A stretch of DNA of 64,000 bases from Methylococcus capsulatus str. Texas = ATCC 19069 (GCF_000424685.1 NZ_KE384224.1:615982-679981); one strand, 5' to 3'; shown: positions 39,376 through 50,023, counted from the first letter of the stretch. The notes: generated by a model from the sequence alone, not told the origin. Translations and numbers: made by a program.

Positions 39376-40581
39376 ATGGACATCGACACACTTTACGCAT
39401 TGCGCAGCAGTTCCGGACTGCCCAGCCATCCAGCCGTTTTCCTGGTTCTCCTGGTACTGACCTGGGCGCTGCACATGATCGCCGTCCACGTCATGCTGGG
39501 CAGCACCGCCCTGGCCCTGACCGGGGCCTTTTCATCGAACGCCAACTGGCGCCGGCTGGCGGGCCCGATGCTCGACACCGCCAAGGTCGCGGTCTCGCTC
39601 GCCATCGTGATCGGCGTGGCGCCGCTGCTGTTCGTCCAGGTCATCTACGATCCGTTCTGGTACGTGTCCAACGTGCTGTCGGCGCGCTGGGCCATCGCTT
39701 TCATCGTGATACTGCTCACGGCCTACTGGGCGATGTACCACCATTATTTCGTGGGCAAGGAAGGCGGATCGGCTACCAGCCGCTGGTCGCTGGCCGTGTC
39801 GCTTGCGCTGCTGCTCGTGGCGGGCTTCATCATGCACGCCCTCACCTCCCAGGCACTGCGGCCCGAACTCTGGATGGCCTGGTATGCACCGGAAGGCCAC
39901 CTCGAAACCGCCGGCTCCGGCATCCACGAATTCAACCTCGGACGGTACCTTTTCTTCATCGTCCTGGCGGCCCCGGTCACCGGCGCCTGGCTGTTGGGCT
40001 GCCGGCGCTACCTGGACCGCCGGGAACCGCGCGACGCGCCGTATCTGGATTGGATCGCCGCCCTGGGAAATAGGCTCATGACGGCGGGCGGCTTCGCCGC
40101 GCTCATCTGCTATGCGGGGTGGATGGCGGCGTTGCCGGAAAGCGCGGCCGGCTTTCCGGTGTCGTTCTGGTCCATCGCCGCCAACGCAAGCATTCTGCTG
40201 CTGATCGTGATTCCTGCCTTGTTCCGATCGGCCTCCGGTGGCTACGGCCCCTTCGTCACCGCCGCAGGCGTCATCCTGGTGCTCGCCACCGTCCGCGAGG
40301 CGCTGCGCCACCGCATCCTGTTCGGCACGCACGGCTACGAACTGTCCACTTACGCGGTCAACCTCGACTGGTACAGCAACGCGCTGTTCTGTCTGACTTT
40401 CGCCGGGGTGGGAGGCTTCGCCATCGCCTATTCCGTGGCGATAGCCTGGGAAGCCGGCAAGACTCCCGGCATCTACACGGCCTCTCCGCGGGTGAACCGC
40501 CTCGGCGGATTCGCGCTGGCAGCTCTCATCGTCTGGGTCGCCCAGTATTTCTTCTTCGGCTTCCTCGTCATCACCCGATAA
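39376..40581 (+). CDS. Second CydA-like polytopic membrane subunit
   Basis: 401 residues with about ten hydrophobic helices and no c-type haem motif. Helix 1 has H33-x4-H38 (HMIAVH), the same spacing as in the preceding gene, and helix 2 ends GVAPLLFVQVIYDPFWY, similar in place to the partner's GPGIWF. The two proteins therefore look like diverged relatives forming a heterodimer, as CydA/CydA' pairs do. It starts 14 bases after the first gene. No known symbol. Confidence 0.55.
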   Translation: MDIDTLYALRSSSGLPSHPAVFLVLLVLTWALHMIAVHVMLGSTALALTGAFSSNANWRRLAGPMLDTAKVAVSLAIVIGVAPLLFVQVIYDPFWYVSNVLSARWAIAFIVILLTAYWAMYHHYFVGKEGGSATSRWSLAVSLALLLVAGFIMHALTSQALRPELWMAWYAPEGHLETAGSGIHEFNLGRYLFFIVLAAPVTGAWLLGCRRYLDRREPRDAPYLDWIAALGNRLMTAGGFAALICYAGWMAALPESAAGFPVSFWSIAANASILLLIVIPALFRSASGGYGPFVTAAGVILVLATVREALRHRILFGTHGYELSTYAVNLDWYSNALFCLTFAGVGGFAIAYSVAIAWEAGKTPGIYTASPRVNRLGGFALAALIVWVAQYFFFGFLVITR

Positions 40582-40589
40582 GGACCCCC

Positions 40590-41234
40590 ATGCGTCGAAC
40601 TTTCTACTTTTTGCTCCTGGGATTCGGGCTAGCCGGAGGAACTACGGACACCCCGGCGGGCGCCTTGTCGCTCTCCGAATGGCAACGTGAACTCGCCGCC
40701 AAACCCCAAGGCGATGGCACACGGGGAGGCACGCTCTACGCCGAGCACGGCTGCGCCGGCTGCCACGGCCCGGAAGGCATGGCGGACAACCGGCAATGGC
40801 CCGTCCTGGCCCGACAGCGCCCGCTGTACCTCTACAAAATGCTCTTGGACTATCAGGCCGAGCGGATGGCCGGGCCGGACGCAGCCATCATGGCTTCCGT
40901 GGTCCGGGAATTGAACCGTCAGGACCTGGCGGACCTGGCCGAGTGGCTGGGCGCACTTCCCCGTCCGCAAGCGGCTGAGGTGCCAGAACCCGCCATTCTT
41001 CGCGGCGACAGGAAGCGGCTCATCCCGCCCTGCTCCGCCTGCCATGGCGCGCACGGCCAGGGCTGGGATCTGCAGCCGGCTCTGCGAGGCCAGAACCGGG
41101 ACTACCTCATCAGGACCTTGCAGCGCTTCAAGAAAGGCGAGCGAAGCAACGACGTCAACGCCGGCATGAGCCAGTTCGCCGCCAAGCTCACGGACGAGGA
41201 AATCCGGGCGCTGGCCGAGTATTACGGGCGCTGA
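40590..41234 (+). CDS. Dihaem cytochrome c (c4-like)
   Basis: 214 residues. A signal peptide (MRRTFYFLLLGFGLAGG) is followed by two CxxCH haem sites, CAGCH and CSACH, each with a later Met (GMADNR region and AGMSQF). The two halves are similar, as in cytochrome c4. It lies 8 bases after the second CydA-like gene and probably supplies it with electrons from the periplasm. Confidence 0.82.
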   Translation: MRRTFYFLLLGFGLAGGTTDTPAGALSLSEWQRELAAKPQGDGTRGGTLYAEHGCAGCHGPEGMADNRQWPVLARQRPLYLYKMLLDYQAERMAGPDAAIMASVVRELNRQDLADLAEWLGALPRPQAAEVPEPAILRGDRKRLIPPCSACHGAHGQGWDLQPALRGQNRDYLIRTLQRFKKGERSNDVNAGMSQFAAKLTDEEIRALAEYYGR

Positions 41235-41399
41235 ATCCCAGGCTCGGCGGCTTGACGCCCGGCTCCGGCCGGAACAAGGCGACGGAGGCGGGAGCTTCTT
41301 TCGGAGTGCCGGCCCACGGCGGCGGACCGGCGTTCATGCTCCCGTGTGAAGAACGTAGCCCGAGGCGGTCGGAGTTGCTCGAATCTTCGCCGCCCTGGT

Positions 41400-42797
41400 T
41401 CAGCCCCCGAGCAACTCCACCGCCAACCCGGCCGCCTGCCCCCGTATTTCCGGCACGGCCGTGGTTTCCCACAACCGCCCTTTCTGGGGCGGGCCGAGCG
41501 TGAACAAGACCGCGGACGGCCGGCCTTCCGCGTCGATCAGTGCGCCGTTGTCTGCGACATCCAGGCCCAGCGCCAGGGGATCCGGCCGGATCAGCCGTTG
41601 CACGAGCAGGTCTTTCACCAGCGGACTGTCGAGCCGGCGGTAATCGCTTTCCGAACCCGAACAGTTCACCACCGCATCGACGTTCAAGACGTAGCGGCGG
41701 TCGCTTCCCCGCGGCCGGAGCGTGACTTCGACCCGGCGTCCAAGATCGCGAAAGGCGTGGATGCGCCCCACGTGGCGGACCAGCTGCCCGGAATCCAGCA
41801 TCGCGCCCAGACGCGCGGCGATGCCGGGAGCCAGCCGGTGGCGGTGGCAATCCCAGAAGGTGCGCAGATGGCGCAGGAAGCGGCGCTGCTCGGACAGTCC
41901 CAGACCCTTCCACAGCGTCTGGGTCACCGGCCGCAGCGCGTCGATCACGGGGCGCCAGTCGGTGCCGGTATCGCGGATGAAAGCGCGGATGCTGTGCAGG
42001 CCGTTGCGGACCGATCCGAATTTGCCGGAGGGCTCGAGGCCGAAAGCCGCCGGCGCACCCGGTTTGTGGCTCTGAGGCCACAGACCGCGTCTCGAAACGA
42101 CATGGATGGCGCCGCGGTAGCCGGCCTGGTTCAAGGTGACGGCCCAGTCGACCATGGTGAGGCCGCTGCCCACCAGGAGGCAGGACTCGGTGGGGAGGAG
42201 TCTGTCCAGCACCTCGGGCGCCCAAGGGTCGCCGTGGTAGCGGGCGCTGCGGTGAAACGCGCCATCGGCGCCGGACGGGTCGCCGGGGCGGAAATTCCCC
42301 AGCGCCAGCACGACACGGTCGGCCCGGAGCTGCGCGCCGGAGGCCAGCCGGAGGGCGACGGCCCCGTCCTCGACCTTCAAGGAAGCAACCTCGTCGATCC
42401 GGCGATCGAGACCTACGCCGGGCGCCGCACCGCGCTCGGCTTCGTCCAGTATCTGGGCAATGTAATCGCCGTAAGCCCGCCGCGGCAGATAGGCTGCGGC
42501 CGTCACTTCGCCGACGCAGGCGCAGTCGAGCATTTCGGCCTCCCGTGCCTGCGCCCAGCGCAGGAAATGCTCGCGGTCGTCGGGAAAGGCGCTCATGTTC
42601 CCGGCGGGGACGTTGAGGAGGTGGCAGTCCTCGGTGGTGCTGTAGGCGACGCCGCGGGCGAAGCGGCTGCGCTCCCGCTCGATCAGATGGACCGTCAGCG
42701 GCGCCTTCGCCCTGGACAGCAAATGCGCCGCCACCAGGGTGCCGCTGAAGCCGGCGCCGACGATGGCGATGGTTTGGGGTGGGGAGGTGGGTTTCAT
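41400..42797 (-). CDS. FAD/NAD(P)-binding protein (YdhS-like)
   Basis: 465 residues. An N-terminal Rossmann motif IAIVGAGFSGTLVAAHL, the conserved RGVAYSTTEDCHLLNVPAGNM-type region for FAD (read in parts: GVAYSTT and LLNVPAGNM), and a second dinucleotide site LLVGSGLTMVDWAV. This family is annotated as an FAD-NAD(P)-binding hydroxylase-like protein; substrates are unknown. The ATG at MKPTSPPQTIAIVG is chosen over an upstream start that would run through a hairpin. It converges with the cytochrome c gene. Confidence 0.75.
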   Translation of the reverse strand: MKPTSPPQTIAIVGAGFSGTLVAAHLLSRAKAPLTVHLIERERSRFARGVAYSTTEDCHLLNVPAGNMSAFPDDREHFLRWAQAREAEMLDCACVGEVTAAAYLPRRAYGDYIAQILDEAERGAAPGVGLDRRIDEVASLKVEDGAVALRLASGAQLRADRVVLALGNFRPGDPSGADGAFHRSARYHGDPWAPEVLDRLLPTESCLLVGSGLTMVDWAVTLNQAGYRGAIHVVSRRGLWPQSHKPGAPAAFGLEPSGKFGSVRNGLHSIRAFIRDTGTDWRPVIDALRPVTQTLWKGLGLSEQRRFLRHLRTFWDCHRHRLAPGIAARLGAMLDSGQLVRHVGRIHAFRDLGRRVEVTLRPRGSDRRYVLNVDAVVNCSGSESDYRRLDSPLVKDLLVQRLIRPDPLALGLDVADNGALIDAEGRPSAVLFTLGPPQKGRLWETTAVPEIRGQAAGLAVELLGG

Positions 42798-42823
42798 GGA
42801 TCGCTCGCTCAGAGTGCGAAAAC

Positions 42824-42850
42824 GACGCCGGCTGCGGAACAGCCGGCGTC
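42824..42850 (-). other. Stem-loop in the leader of the FAD-protein gene
   Basis: Perfect 11-bp inverted repeat GACGCCGGCTG / CAGCCGGCGTC with a 5-base loop, followed on the minus strand by GTTTTC, about 27 bases before the start codon. It could act as an attenuator or simply stabilise the leader. Confidence 0.45.
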
Positions 42851-43136
42851 GATCGAATGACACAGGATCAAATATTAGCATACCATGATTATCACATCAC
42901 CGGTCCAGGATATCCCCCTCAACGGCCCGACGCCACGCTCCCCGCCCGGGTCCGCCGCACGGCGGCCACCAGTGCATCGGAGTGCGAACCAACACCACAC
43001 CGCGGTCTTCAGACCGAACCGCCGTGGAAAGGGCGGGCGCGCTGGCTTCCGGTAGTCCCGTCGGCTCCGGCATGTGCCAGACGAGATCCAGAGGGCGCAC
43101 GGGGCTTGTCGAGCCGGCTCGCGGCTGGTTCACATC

Positions 43137-43151
43137 ATTCCCATATGGAAT
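43137..43151. promoter_or_regulatory. Palindrome upstream of cysT
   Basis: ATTCC-CATAT-GGAAT, an inverted repeat with 5-base spacer, about 90 bp before the cysT start and 30 bp before a TATAAA element. A likely regulator site for sulfate uptake (for example CysB or an Rrf2-type protein); the binder is inferred. Confidence 0.4.
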
Positions 43152-43239
43152 ATGAATAGCATTTTTTAATTCTTTATTAATGTATAAAAGCCCGGATAAA
43201 CTCCCGCTCGATCATGGCCTCCCCGAATCGAACGAACAC

Positions 43240-44076
43240 ATGAGGACCTACCGGCAACACGGCGTCCTGCCCGGCTTTCCGCTGGCGCTGGGCTTCACCC
43301 TGCTCTATCTCAGCCTGATCGTGCTGGTCCCGCTGTCTGCGACCTTCCTCAAGAGCGCCACCCTCGGCTGGAGCGGCTTCTTCGAAGCCGTCACCACCCC
43401 GCGCGTACTGGCGTCCTACAAGCTGACCTTCGGCGCCGCGCTCGCCGCCGCGGCGATCAACGCCGTCATGGGCCTGCTGGTGGCCTGGGTGCTGGTGCGC
43501 TACGAGTTCCCCGGACGCAAGCTGGCCGACGCCCTCGTCGACCTGCCCTTCGCCCTGCCCACCGCCGTCGCCGGCATCGCGCTTGCCACGCTGTATTCCA
43601 GCAAGGGCTGGATCGGGCAGTTCGCGGCCCAGGCCGGATTCAAGATCGCCTTCACCCCGCTGGGCGTCACGATCGCCCTGACCTTCATCGGCCTGCCCTT
43701 CGTGGTGCGGACGGTACAGCCGATCCTGGAAGACCTGGAACGGGAGCTGGAGGAAGCGGCGGCCAGCCTGGGCGCCACCCGCTGGCAGACCTTCCTGAAG
43801 GTGATCCTGCCGACCATCTCCCCCGCCCTGATGACGGGCTTCGCCCTGGCCTTCGCCCGTGGCGTCGGCGAATACGGCTCGGTGATCTTCATCGCCGGCA
43901 ACATTCCGCTGGTCTCGGAAATCACCCCGCTGCTCATCATCACCAAGCTGGAGCAGTACGACTACGCCGGCGCCACCGCCCTGGCGGTGTCCATGCTGCT
44001 GGTCTCGTTCACCCTGCTGCTGGCCATCAACCTGCTGCAATGGTGGACCCGGAACCGGCGCGGCTCCCGCGTCTGA
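43240..44076 (+). CDS. cysT: Sulfate/thiosulfate ABC transporter permease CysT
   Basis: 278 residues, six membrane helices, with the permease loop EEAAASLGATRWQTFLKVILP (EAA motif, shown in part as LGATRWQTF) and the VLPGFPLALG start typical of CysT/CysU. It pairs with CysW to form the channel. The ATG at MRTYRQHGVLPGF is taken as start. Ribosome site is weak. No sulfate-binding protein gene precedes it, so sbp or cysP must be elsewhere. Confidence 0.92.
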   Translation: MRTYRQHGVLPGFPLALGFTLLYLSLIVLVPLSATFLKSATLGWSGFFEAVTTPRVLASYKLTFGAALAAAAINAVMGLLVAWVLVRYEFPGRKLADALVDLPFALPTAVAGIALATLYSSKGWIGQFAAQAGFKIAFTPLGVTIALTFIGLPFVVRTVQPILEDLERELEEAAASLGATRWQTFLKVILPTISPALMTGFALAFARGVGEYGSVIFIAGNIPLVSEITPLLIITKLEQYDYAGATALAVSMLLVSFTLLLAINLLQWWTRNRRGSRV

Positions 44077-44102
44077 ACGGCACATCGACCGAAGCCATCG
44101 CC

Positions 44103-44990
44103 ATGTCCGCACAACCGCTCACCTTCGCCTCGCACATCCATCATGTCCATCACGCCGCCCGCGGCGAAGCGCCCTGGGTGCGCTGGTCGCTGATCGCTAT
44201 CGCCCTGCTCTTTCTCGCATTGTTCCTGCTGATGCCGCTGGCGCTGGTGTTCGTCCAGGCCTTCGCCAAGGGCTGGGAGACCTACGTGTCCGCGCTGGCC
44301 GACCCGATGGCCCTGGCCGCGATCGAGCTCACCCTGCTGGTCACCCTGATCGCGGTGCCGCTGAACACGGTGTTCGGCGTGGCGGCGGCCTGGGCCATCG
44401 CCAAGTTCGAATTTCCCGGCAAGAACCTGCTCACCACGCTGATCGACCTGCCATTCTCGGTGTCGCCTGTCGTGTCCGGCCTGATCTACGTGCTGCTGTT
44501 CGGCATGCAGGGCTGGCTGGGTCCCTGGCTGCACGAGCACGACATCAAACTGATCTTCGCGGTACCGGGCATCGTGCTGGCCACGCTTTTCGTCACCGTG
44601 CCTTTCGTCGCCCGCGAGCTGATTCCGCTGATGCAGGCCCAGGGCAACGACGAGGAGGAGGCCGCGCTGGTGCTGGGCGCCTCGGGCTGGCAGACCTTCC
44701 GCCACGTCACCCTGCCCAATATCCGCTGGGGCCTCCTGTACGGCGTGATTCTCTGCAACGCCCGGGCGATGGGTGAATTCGGGGCCGTGTCGGTGGTGTC
44801 CGGCCATATCCGGGGCGCCACCAACACGATCCCGCTGCACGTGGAAATCCTCTACAACGAATACAACAGCGCCGCGGCCTTCGCCGTCGCCTCGCTCCTG
44901 GCCATGCTGGCCCTGGTCACACTGGCCCTGAAGAGCGTCCTGGAGTGGCGGCTGGCCCGGCAGATCGACGCCGCCAAAGATGAAGAATGA
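44103..44990 (+). CDS. cysW: Sulfate/thiosulfate ABC transporter permease CysW
   Basis: 295 residues, six helices; EAA loop EEAALVLGASGWQTF, and the C-terminal HVEILYNEYNSAAAFAVAS typical of CysW. It begins 26 bases after cysT and ends 18 bases before cysA. A His-rich N-terminal stretch (HIHHVHHAAR) precedes the first helix; this is a mild oddity and may be cytoplasmic. Confidence 0.93.
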   Translation: MSAQPLTFASHIHHVHHAARGEAPWVRWSLIAIALLFLALFLLMPLALVFVQAFAKGWETYVSALADPMALAAIELTLLVTLIAVPLNTVFGVAAAWAIAKFEFPGKNLLTTLIDLPFSVSPVVSGLIYVLLFGMQGWLGPWLHEHDIKLIFAVPGIVLATLFVTVPFVARELIPLMQAQGNDEEEAALVLGASGWQTFRHVTLPNIRWGLLYGVILCNARAMGEFGAVSVVSGHIRGATNTIPLHVEILYNEYNSAAAFAVASLLAMLALVTLALKSVLEWRLARQIDAAKDEE

Positions 44991-45008
44991 ATCGAGACTG
45001 AACCGACC

Positions 45009-46058
<1,050 letters not shown>

Positions 46059-46090
46059 AGCGCATTATTCGGCCCGGCCGCTCCGGCCGT

Positions 46091-46780
46091 CTATTCGATC
46101 ACGTCCGAACAGACCCGCTGGTGAAGCTCGGGCAGACCGGCCATGGCCGCGCAGACTTCCACCAGCCGGCCGGAATCCTGCACGATCGGCAGCATGTCCC
46201 GCGGTTTCTGCTGGAACCCCCGGATCGCCGCGTTAACCGCCGCCTCGCGATCCTCCGGCGAGACTTCCTCCCAGATCGGGAGCACCGCGGCCGCCACCGC
46301 CTGGCTGGTTTGAAAATCCCAGGGCCCGAGGGTGGTGGCTCGCCTCAGAGCGAGCCTGAATTCGTCGTCGGGGACGTCGAAAGCCGCCTTCAAGCCGAGT
46401 AAACGCGCCCACGCCATCGGCCAGGCCGGCCGCAGCGACACCCCGCGGCGGGCCTCGGCGGTGGCCTTGGCGCTCAGCCTGGCCTCCGCGTCCGGATTGC
46501 TGCGGGCGAGCGCGAGCTGCCACATGTACAACTGGCACAATTGTTCGTGGAGGACGGGATTGTCGGGATCCAGGGCGACCGCCCCGCGCAGCACGCGCTC
46601 GATGCGGTTCAGCTCGGCCTCGGACGGCTGCTTGTCCGGTTGCGCCATCCATGCCTTGAACAGCCAGCCTACCTGGATTTCATGAACGCCGGCCTTGGCC
46701 CGCTTCAGGCAAGTCCAACCGAGGAAAAACAAGCCACCGGCCAGCAGGTAGCACAACAGGATGCGTAAAGCGGCGGACAT
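46091..46780 (-). CDS. VpsP-like protein of the exopolysaccharide cluster
   Basis: 229 residues. One N-terminal membrane helix (ILLCYLLAGGLFFLGW) and a soluble helical domain with TPR-like features (RGAVALDPDNPVLHEQLCQLYMW). It resembles the VpsP/EpsP family of small polysaccharide-cluster proteins whose role is unknown. It ends the minus-strand run of EPS genes, following the PHP phosphatase gene after 13 bases. Family call is moderate. Confidence 0.55.
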   Translation of the reverse strand: MSAALRILLCYLLAGGLFFLGWTCLKRAKAGVHEIQVGWLFKAWMAQPDKQPSEAELNRIERVLRGAVALDPDNPVLHEQLCQLYMWQLALARSNPDAEARLSAKATAEARRGVSLRPAWPMAWARLLGLKAAFDVPDDEFRLALRRATTLGPWDFQTSQAVAAAVLPIWEEVSPEDREAAVNAAIRGFQQKPRDMLPIVQDSGRLVEVCAAMAGLPELHQRVCSDVIE

Positions 46781-46793
46781 TCGGATTCAGAAG

Positions 46794-47519
46794 TCATTGA
46801 GTACGCAATCCGAGAATTTCGCTCGGGTTGTCGACAACCAGCCTCCTCGCCACTTCCGGCCCGGCCACGCGCTCGACCACCTCCCGCCCCTCCTCCAGAT
46901 TGGGAGGGCGATGTTTCACGTTGTGCGCGTCGGACGCCAACACCGTGATCCAGCCTTCCTCGAGGAACTGGAGCGCCCTTTCTTCACAACGCTCGCCGAA
47001 CTGCCCGGCCAGCGAACCGGCGGTGACCTGGAACAGGCATTCCATTTCCACATAAGGGAATATCTTGCTGAAGTCGCGCAGAACCGCCTTGTTCCGCTCC
47101 GGATGGGCGATCATCGGCAGGATGTCGCGCTTCATCAGCCAGCGCACCAGCGCGTCGGTGCCCGGGGGGATCTGCTCGTGGGGAAATTCGAGCAGCATCA
47201 CCCGCTTGCCCCGGTACTCGCCGAGGAAGGGAATCCGGTCCTGCGCCAGCAGGCTCATGATCTCGGCGCACACACGGACTTCCGCCGCCATTCCGACTTC
47301 GAGCGGAATCCCTTCGCGTTCCAGTTCCGCCTGAAACGCCCGGAAGACACGCTCGATGCCGGCCTGGTCGTTGTCCCAGCAGCCCGGCTGGATATGCGGC
47401 GTCACCACCGACCGCCGAATCCCTCTGTCCGCCGCGAGCCGGGCGAGCTCCACGGCCTGGGCCAGACTTTCCGGACCGTCGTCGATGGCAGGCAACAGAT
47501 GGCAATGAAGGTCGATCAT
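46794..47519 (-). CDS. PHP-type tyrosine-protein phosphatase (CpsB/YwqE family)
   Basis: 241 residues. PHP metal motifs: MIDLHCHLLPAIDDGP, VVTPHIQPG, LEFPHEQ, IAHPERN and ASDAHNVKHR. This family dephosphorylates the tyrosine tail of BY-kinases, and the kinase gene lies just upstream in the same run. The ATG at MIDLHC is used; a TTG six codons earlier is less likely. Confidence 0.9.
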   Translation of the reverse strand: MIDLHCHLLPAIDDGPESLAQAVELARLAADRGIRRSVVTPHIQPGCWDNDQAGIERVFRAFQAELEREGIPLEVGMAAEVRVCAEIMSLLAQDRIPFLGEYRGKRVMLLEFPHEQIPPGTDALVRWLMKRDILPMIAHPERNKAVLRDFSKIFPYVEMECLFQVTAGSLAGQFGERCEERALQFLEEGWITVLASDAHNVKHRPPNLEEGREVVERVAGPEVARRLVVDNPSEILGLRTQ

Positions 47520-47585
47520 GGGAATTCGAAGCTCCAATGCTGCAGTCTGATTCGGGATCCCGACAACCGAGGTCGCCGTTCCCTA

Positions 47586-49988
47586 TTACTGGGCGCCTTC
47601 CTGCTTGTAACTCCCATAATAATAGTCGCTGTAGTAATAGCTGCTGTAGCCGCGCCGGCTTTTTTCCAGGTTCAACTGGCTCAGGACCACGCCGGTCAGC
47701 GGCGCACGAACCTTGCGCAGCCGGTCGATGCCCGAACGCGCCATGTGCACCGGCGTTTTTTCCGCCTGGACCACGTAGATCACCGACCGGACCAGCCGGG
47801 ACAGTGCCAGCGCATCGCTCACCGGCTGCATCGGCGGCGCGTCGAGGATGATCGCGTCGTACTCGCTCTCGAGTGCGGCCATCGCTTCGGCGAAGCGGTG
47901 GGAAGACAGCAGCTCGAGCGGATTCGGCGGAATGATCCCGGCCGGCATCAGATCGATGTTGCCCGCGTCGTAATGGTGGATGCACTCCTCCAGGGTCGCC
48001 GTCTGCACCACCAGGTTCGAAAGACCGGGCATCTTCGCGGACAGGCCGCAGCGCTTGGCCAGATTGGGCCGCCTCAGATCCGCCTCCACGACCAGCACCC
48101 TGGAATTGAGCTGGGCCAGGGCATAGGCCAGGCTCATCGAAATCGACGACTTCCCTTCGCCCGGCAGCGAGGACGTCACCAGGATGCTCATGCGCGGATC
48201 GTCCAGCGCGGAAAGCATGATGCCGGTGCGAATCGTGCGCACCGATTCCGCGAAACTGCCGCGCGGATCTTCCAGGAAGACCTTTGACACATCTTCCTTG
48301 ACGCCTCGCTTCTGCTTCTGGGTCACCAGGGGCACCAGGCCCAGCAAGGGGAGCCCCAGCTTCTGCTCCACCTCGCCCGAACTCCGGAACGACTTGTCCA
48401 TGAAATCGAGCAGGAAGGCGAGGCCGATTCCGGCCATCAGAGAAAGGAAAAAAGCGATGGTCACGCCCAGTTTCTTGTTCGGCTTCACCGGCACCCTGGG
48501 CAGAATCGCGGCGTCCATGATGCGGGCATTGGAGGGCTGCAGGTCGCCCGCCTCGGAAGTTTCCTTGAGGCGCTTGAAAAACATCTCGTAAAGCTCGCGG
48601 TTGGACTGCACCTCCCGCTGCAATTCGCGATATACGCTTTCTTTCCTGGCAATCCCCTGCAATTCGTTCTTGAGCCCGTCGATCTGGCCGGCCAGCGCAT
48701 TCTCGTTGGCATACGCGACCGCGATCTGCTGCTTCAGCCGGGCGGCCACGCTGGCGATCTGCTTCTTCAACGCGGTTCGTACCGATTCGAGATGGGTCTC
48801 CGCGGTCACCCGCTCCGGATGCTGCGCGCCGTAGCGGCTGGACAACTCGTTGACGCGCGTCAGCGCCTCGTGTTCCTGCTGCTTGAGATCGCGCACCGTT
48901 TCGTCGCCGTAGATCGCCGGCATGCTTTCGATGTTGTCGGGCACCTGGCCGCCAAGGCCGGCGATCTGACCGTAAGCCGTTTCTGCTTCCAGACGCGCCT
49001 TTCTGGCTTCGACGTACTTCGCATTCAAGTCGCTCAACTGGCTGGCGCTCAGGGACGACACCCCCGAAGACGCTCCCCCTGAAGACGAAGCGTTCCCGAT
49101 GTCCACGAGTTTCTGGTTCTCGAGATACGCTTGCAGGCGGCGTTCGGACTCGGCCAGCTTCTGCCGCAATCCCTCGAGACGGCTTGCGAGCCATCTAGAG
49201 GCCAACTGCGTCCCCTCGGTCCGGGCTTCGAGATTGGCGTCGATATAAGCATCACACACCGCGTTGGCGACCCGCATCGCCAGTTCCGGGCTGGCCGCTT
49301 CGAACGAAACCTGCACGATCTGGGTGTTGCGTACCGCGGTCACATTCAGACGCGCCAGAAACTGGTCCACCACGCGATCGACCGGATCCGGCTCCTCGGC
49401 GGACGTCGTCACCGGCTGAGATGTGCCGAACGGCAGCCAGGAACGCCAATCCAGCAACGAAGATTCCGCCTCACCGCCATCCACCGGCTCCCCGGAGTCG
49501 GCCGAAGCAAGGTCCTTGGGGATTCGCGGGCCATCCGGTCCGACCGGTCCCGTCTCTTCTGCAGAATCCGGCGCCGGGGATTCGCCCACGAACTCCGGAT
49601 GCGCGGTCAGATTCAAGGCCTCGATGACCTTGCGGGCGATGGCGCGCGATTTCAGTACCTCGACCTGCGTGTAATAGTAAGCGGCACTCTTGGTATCGAT
49701 GCCATAAAGCTCCTCGACGGAAACGACCTTTTGCTGCTTCGGCTCGATGACCAGCGAGGCGGTCGCACGGTAGATCGGCGTCTTCGAGAGCAGAATCAGG
49801 AGCGTCAGGACCGAAACCGACACCGCCAGGCCGAGAATGCCCCAGAGACGCCGGCGGATGACGGCCCAATACCGCCTGAGGTCGAACTGTTCCTCCTCCG
49901 AAACGTATCCGCCAGCCTCATACGGAACGTTGACGACCTGAGGAACGTTGCTCGGAATGACGGGCGAATAGATGTTCTTGTCGTTCAT
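47586..49988 (-). CDS. Polysaccharide co-polymerase / tyrosine autokinase (Wzc type)
   Basis: 800 residues. Wzz chain-length domain with a first membrane helix near residues 50-70, a long coiled-coil periplasmic part, a second helix just before the cytoplasmic kinase, then Walker A SSLPGEGKSSISMSL, Walker A' VLVVEADLRRP and Walker B AIILDAPP. The C-terminus has a tyrosine cluster (YSSYYYSDYYYGSY), the autophosphorylation tail. It controls polymer length and export together with the outer-membrane protein encoded just upstream. Confidence 0.93.
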   Translation of the reverse strand: MNDKNIYSPVIPSNVPQVVNVPYEAGGYVSEEEQFDLRRYWAVIRRRLWGILGLAVSVSVLTLLILLSKTPIYRATASLVIEPKQQKVVSVEELYGIDTKSAAYYYTQVEVLKSRAIARKVIEALNLTAHPEFVGESPAPDSAEETGPVGPDGPRIPKDLASADSGEPVDGGEAESSLLDWRSWLPFGTSQPVTTSAEEPDPVDRVVDQFLARLNVTAVRNTQIVQVSFEAASPELAMRVANAVCDAYIDANLEARTEGTQLASRWLASRLEGLRQKLAESERRLQAYLENQKLVDIGNASSSGGASSGVSSLSASQLSDLNAKYVEARKARLEAETAYGQIAGLGGQVPDNIESMPAIYGDETVRDLKQQEHEALTRVNELSSRYGAQHPERVTAETHLESVRTALKKQIASVAARLKQQIAVAYANENALAGQIDGLKNELQGIARKESVYRELQREVQSNRELYEMFFKRLKETSEAGDLQPSNARIMDAAILPRVPVKPNKKLGVTIAFFLSLMAGIGLAFLLDFMDKSFRSSGEVEQKLGLPLLGLVPLVTQKQKRGVKEDVSKVFLEDPRGSFAESVRTIRTGIMLSALDDPRMSILVTSSLPGEGKSSISMSLAYALAQLNSRVLVVEADLRRPNLAKRCGLSAKMPGLSNLVVQTATLEECIHHYDAGNIDLMPAGIIPPNPLELLSSHRFAEAMAALESEYDAIILDAPPMQPVSDALALSRLVRSVIYVVQAEKTPVHMARSGIDRLRKVRAPLTGVVLSQLNLEKSRRGYSSYYYSDYYYGSYKQEGAQ

Positions 49989-50023
49989 TGCGGCGGACCG
50001 GAAGGTAGGAAACGGTGAGCGAA

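Larger units (their letters stand above)
42798..43239. other. Divergent region between the FAD protein and cysT
   Basis: About 440 bp, no supported gene. It holds a strong hairpin in the leader of the FAD-protein gene, a palindrome and an AT-rich stretch before cysT with TATAAA at 43183-43188. No gene for a sulfate-binding protein lies here. Confidence 0.6.

Noticed and set aside
46984-49194. Minus-strand open frame of 736 codons in another frame across the BY-kinase and phosphatase genes
   Set aside because: Runs through two confidently assigned genes; translation is low-complexity and lacks any family signature.
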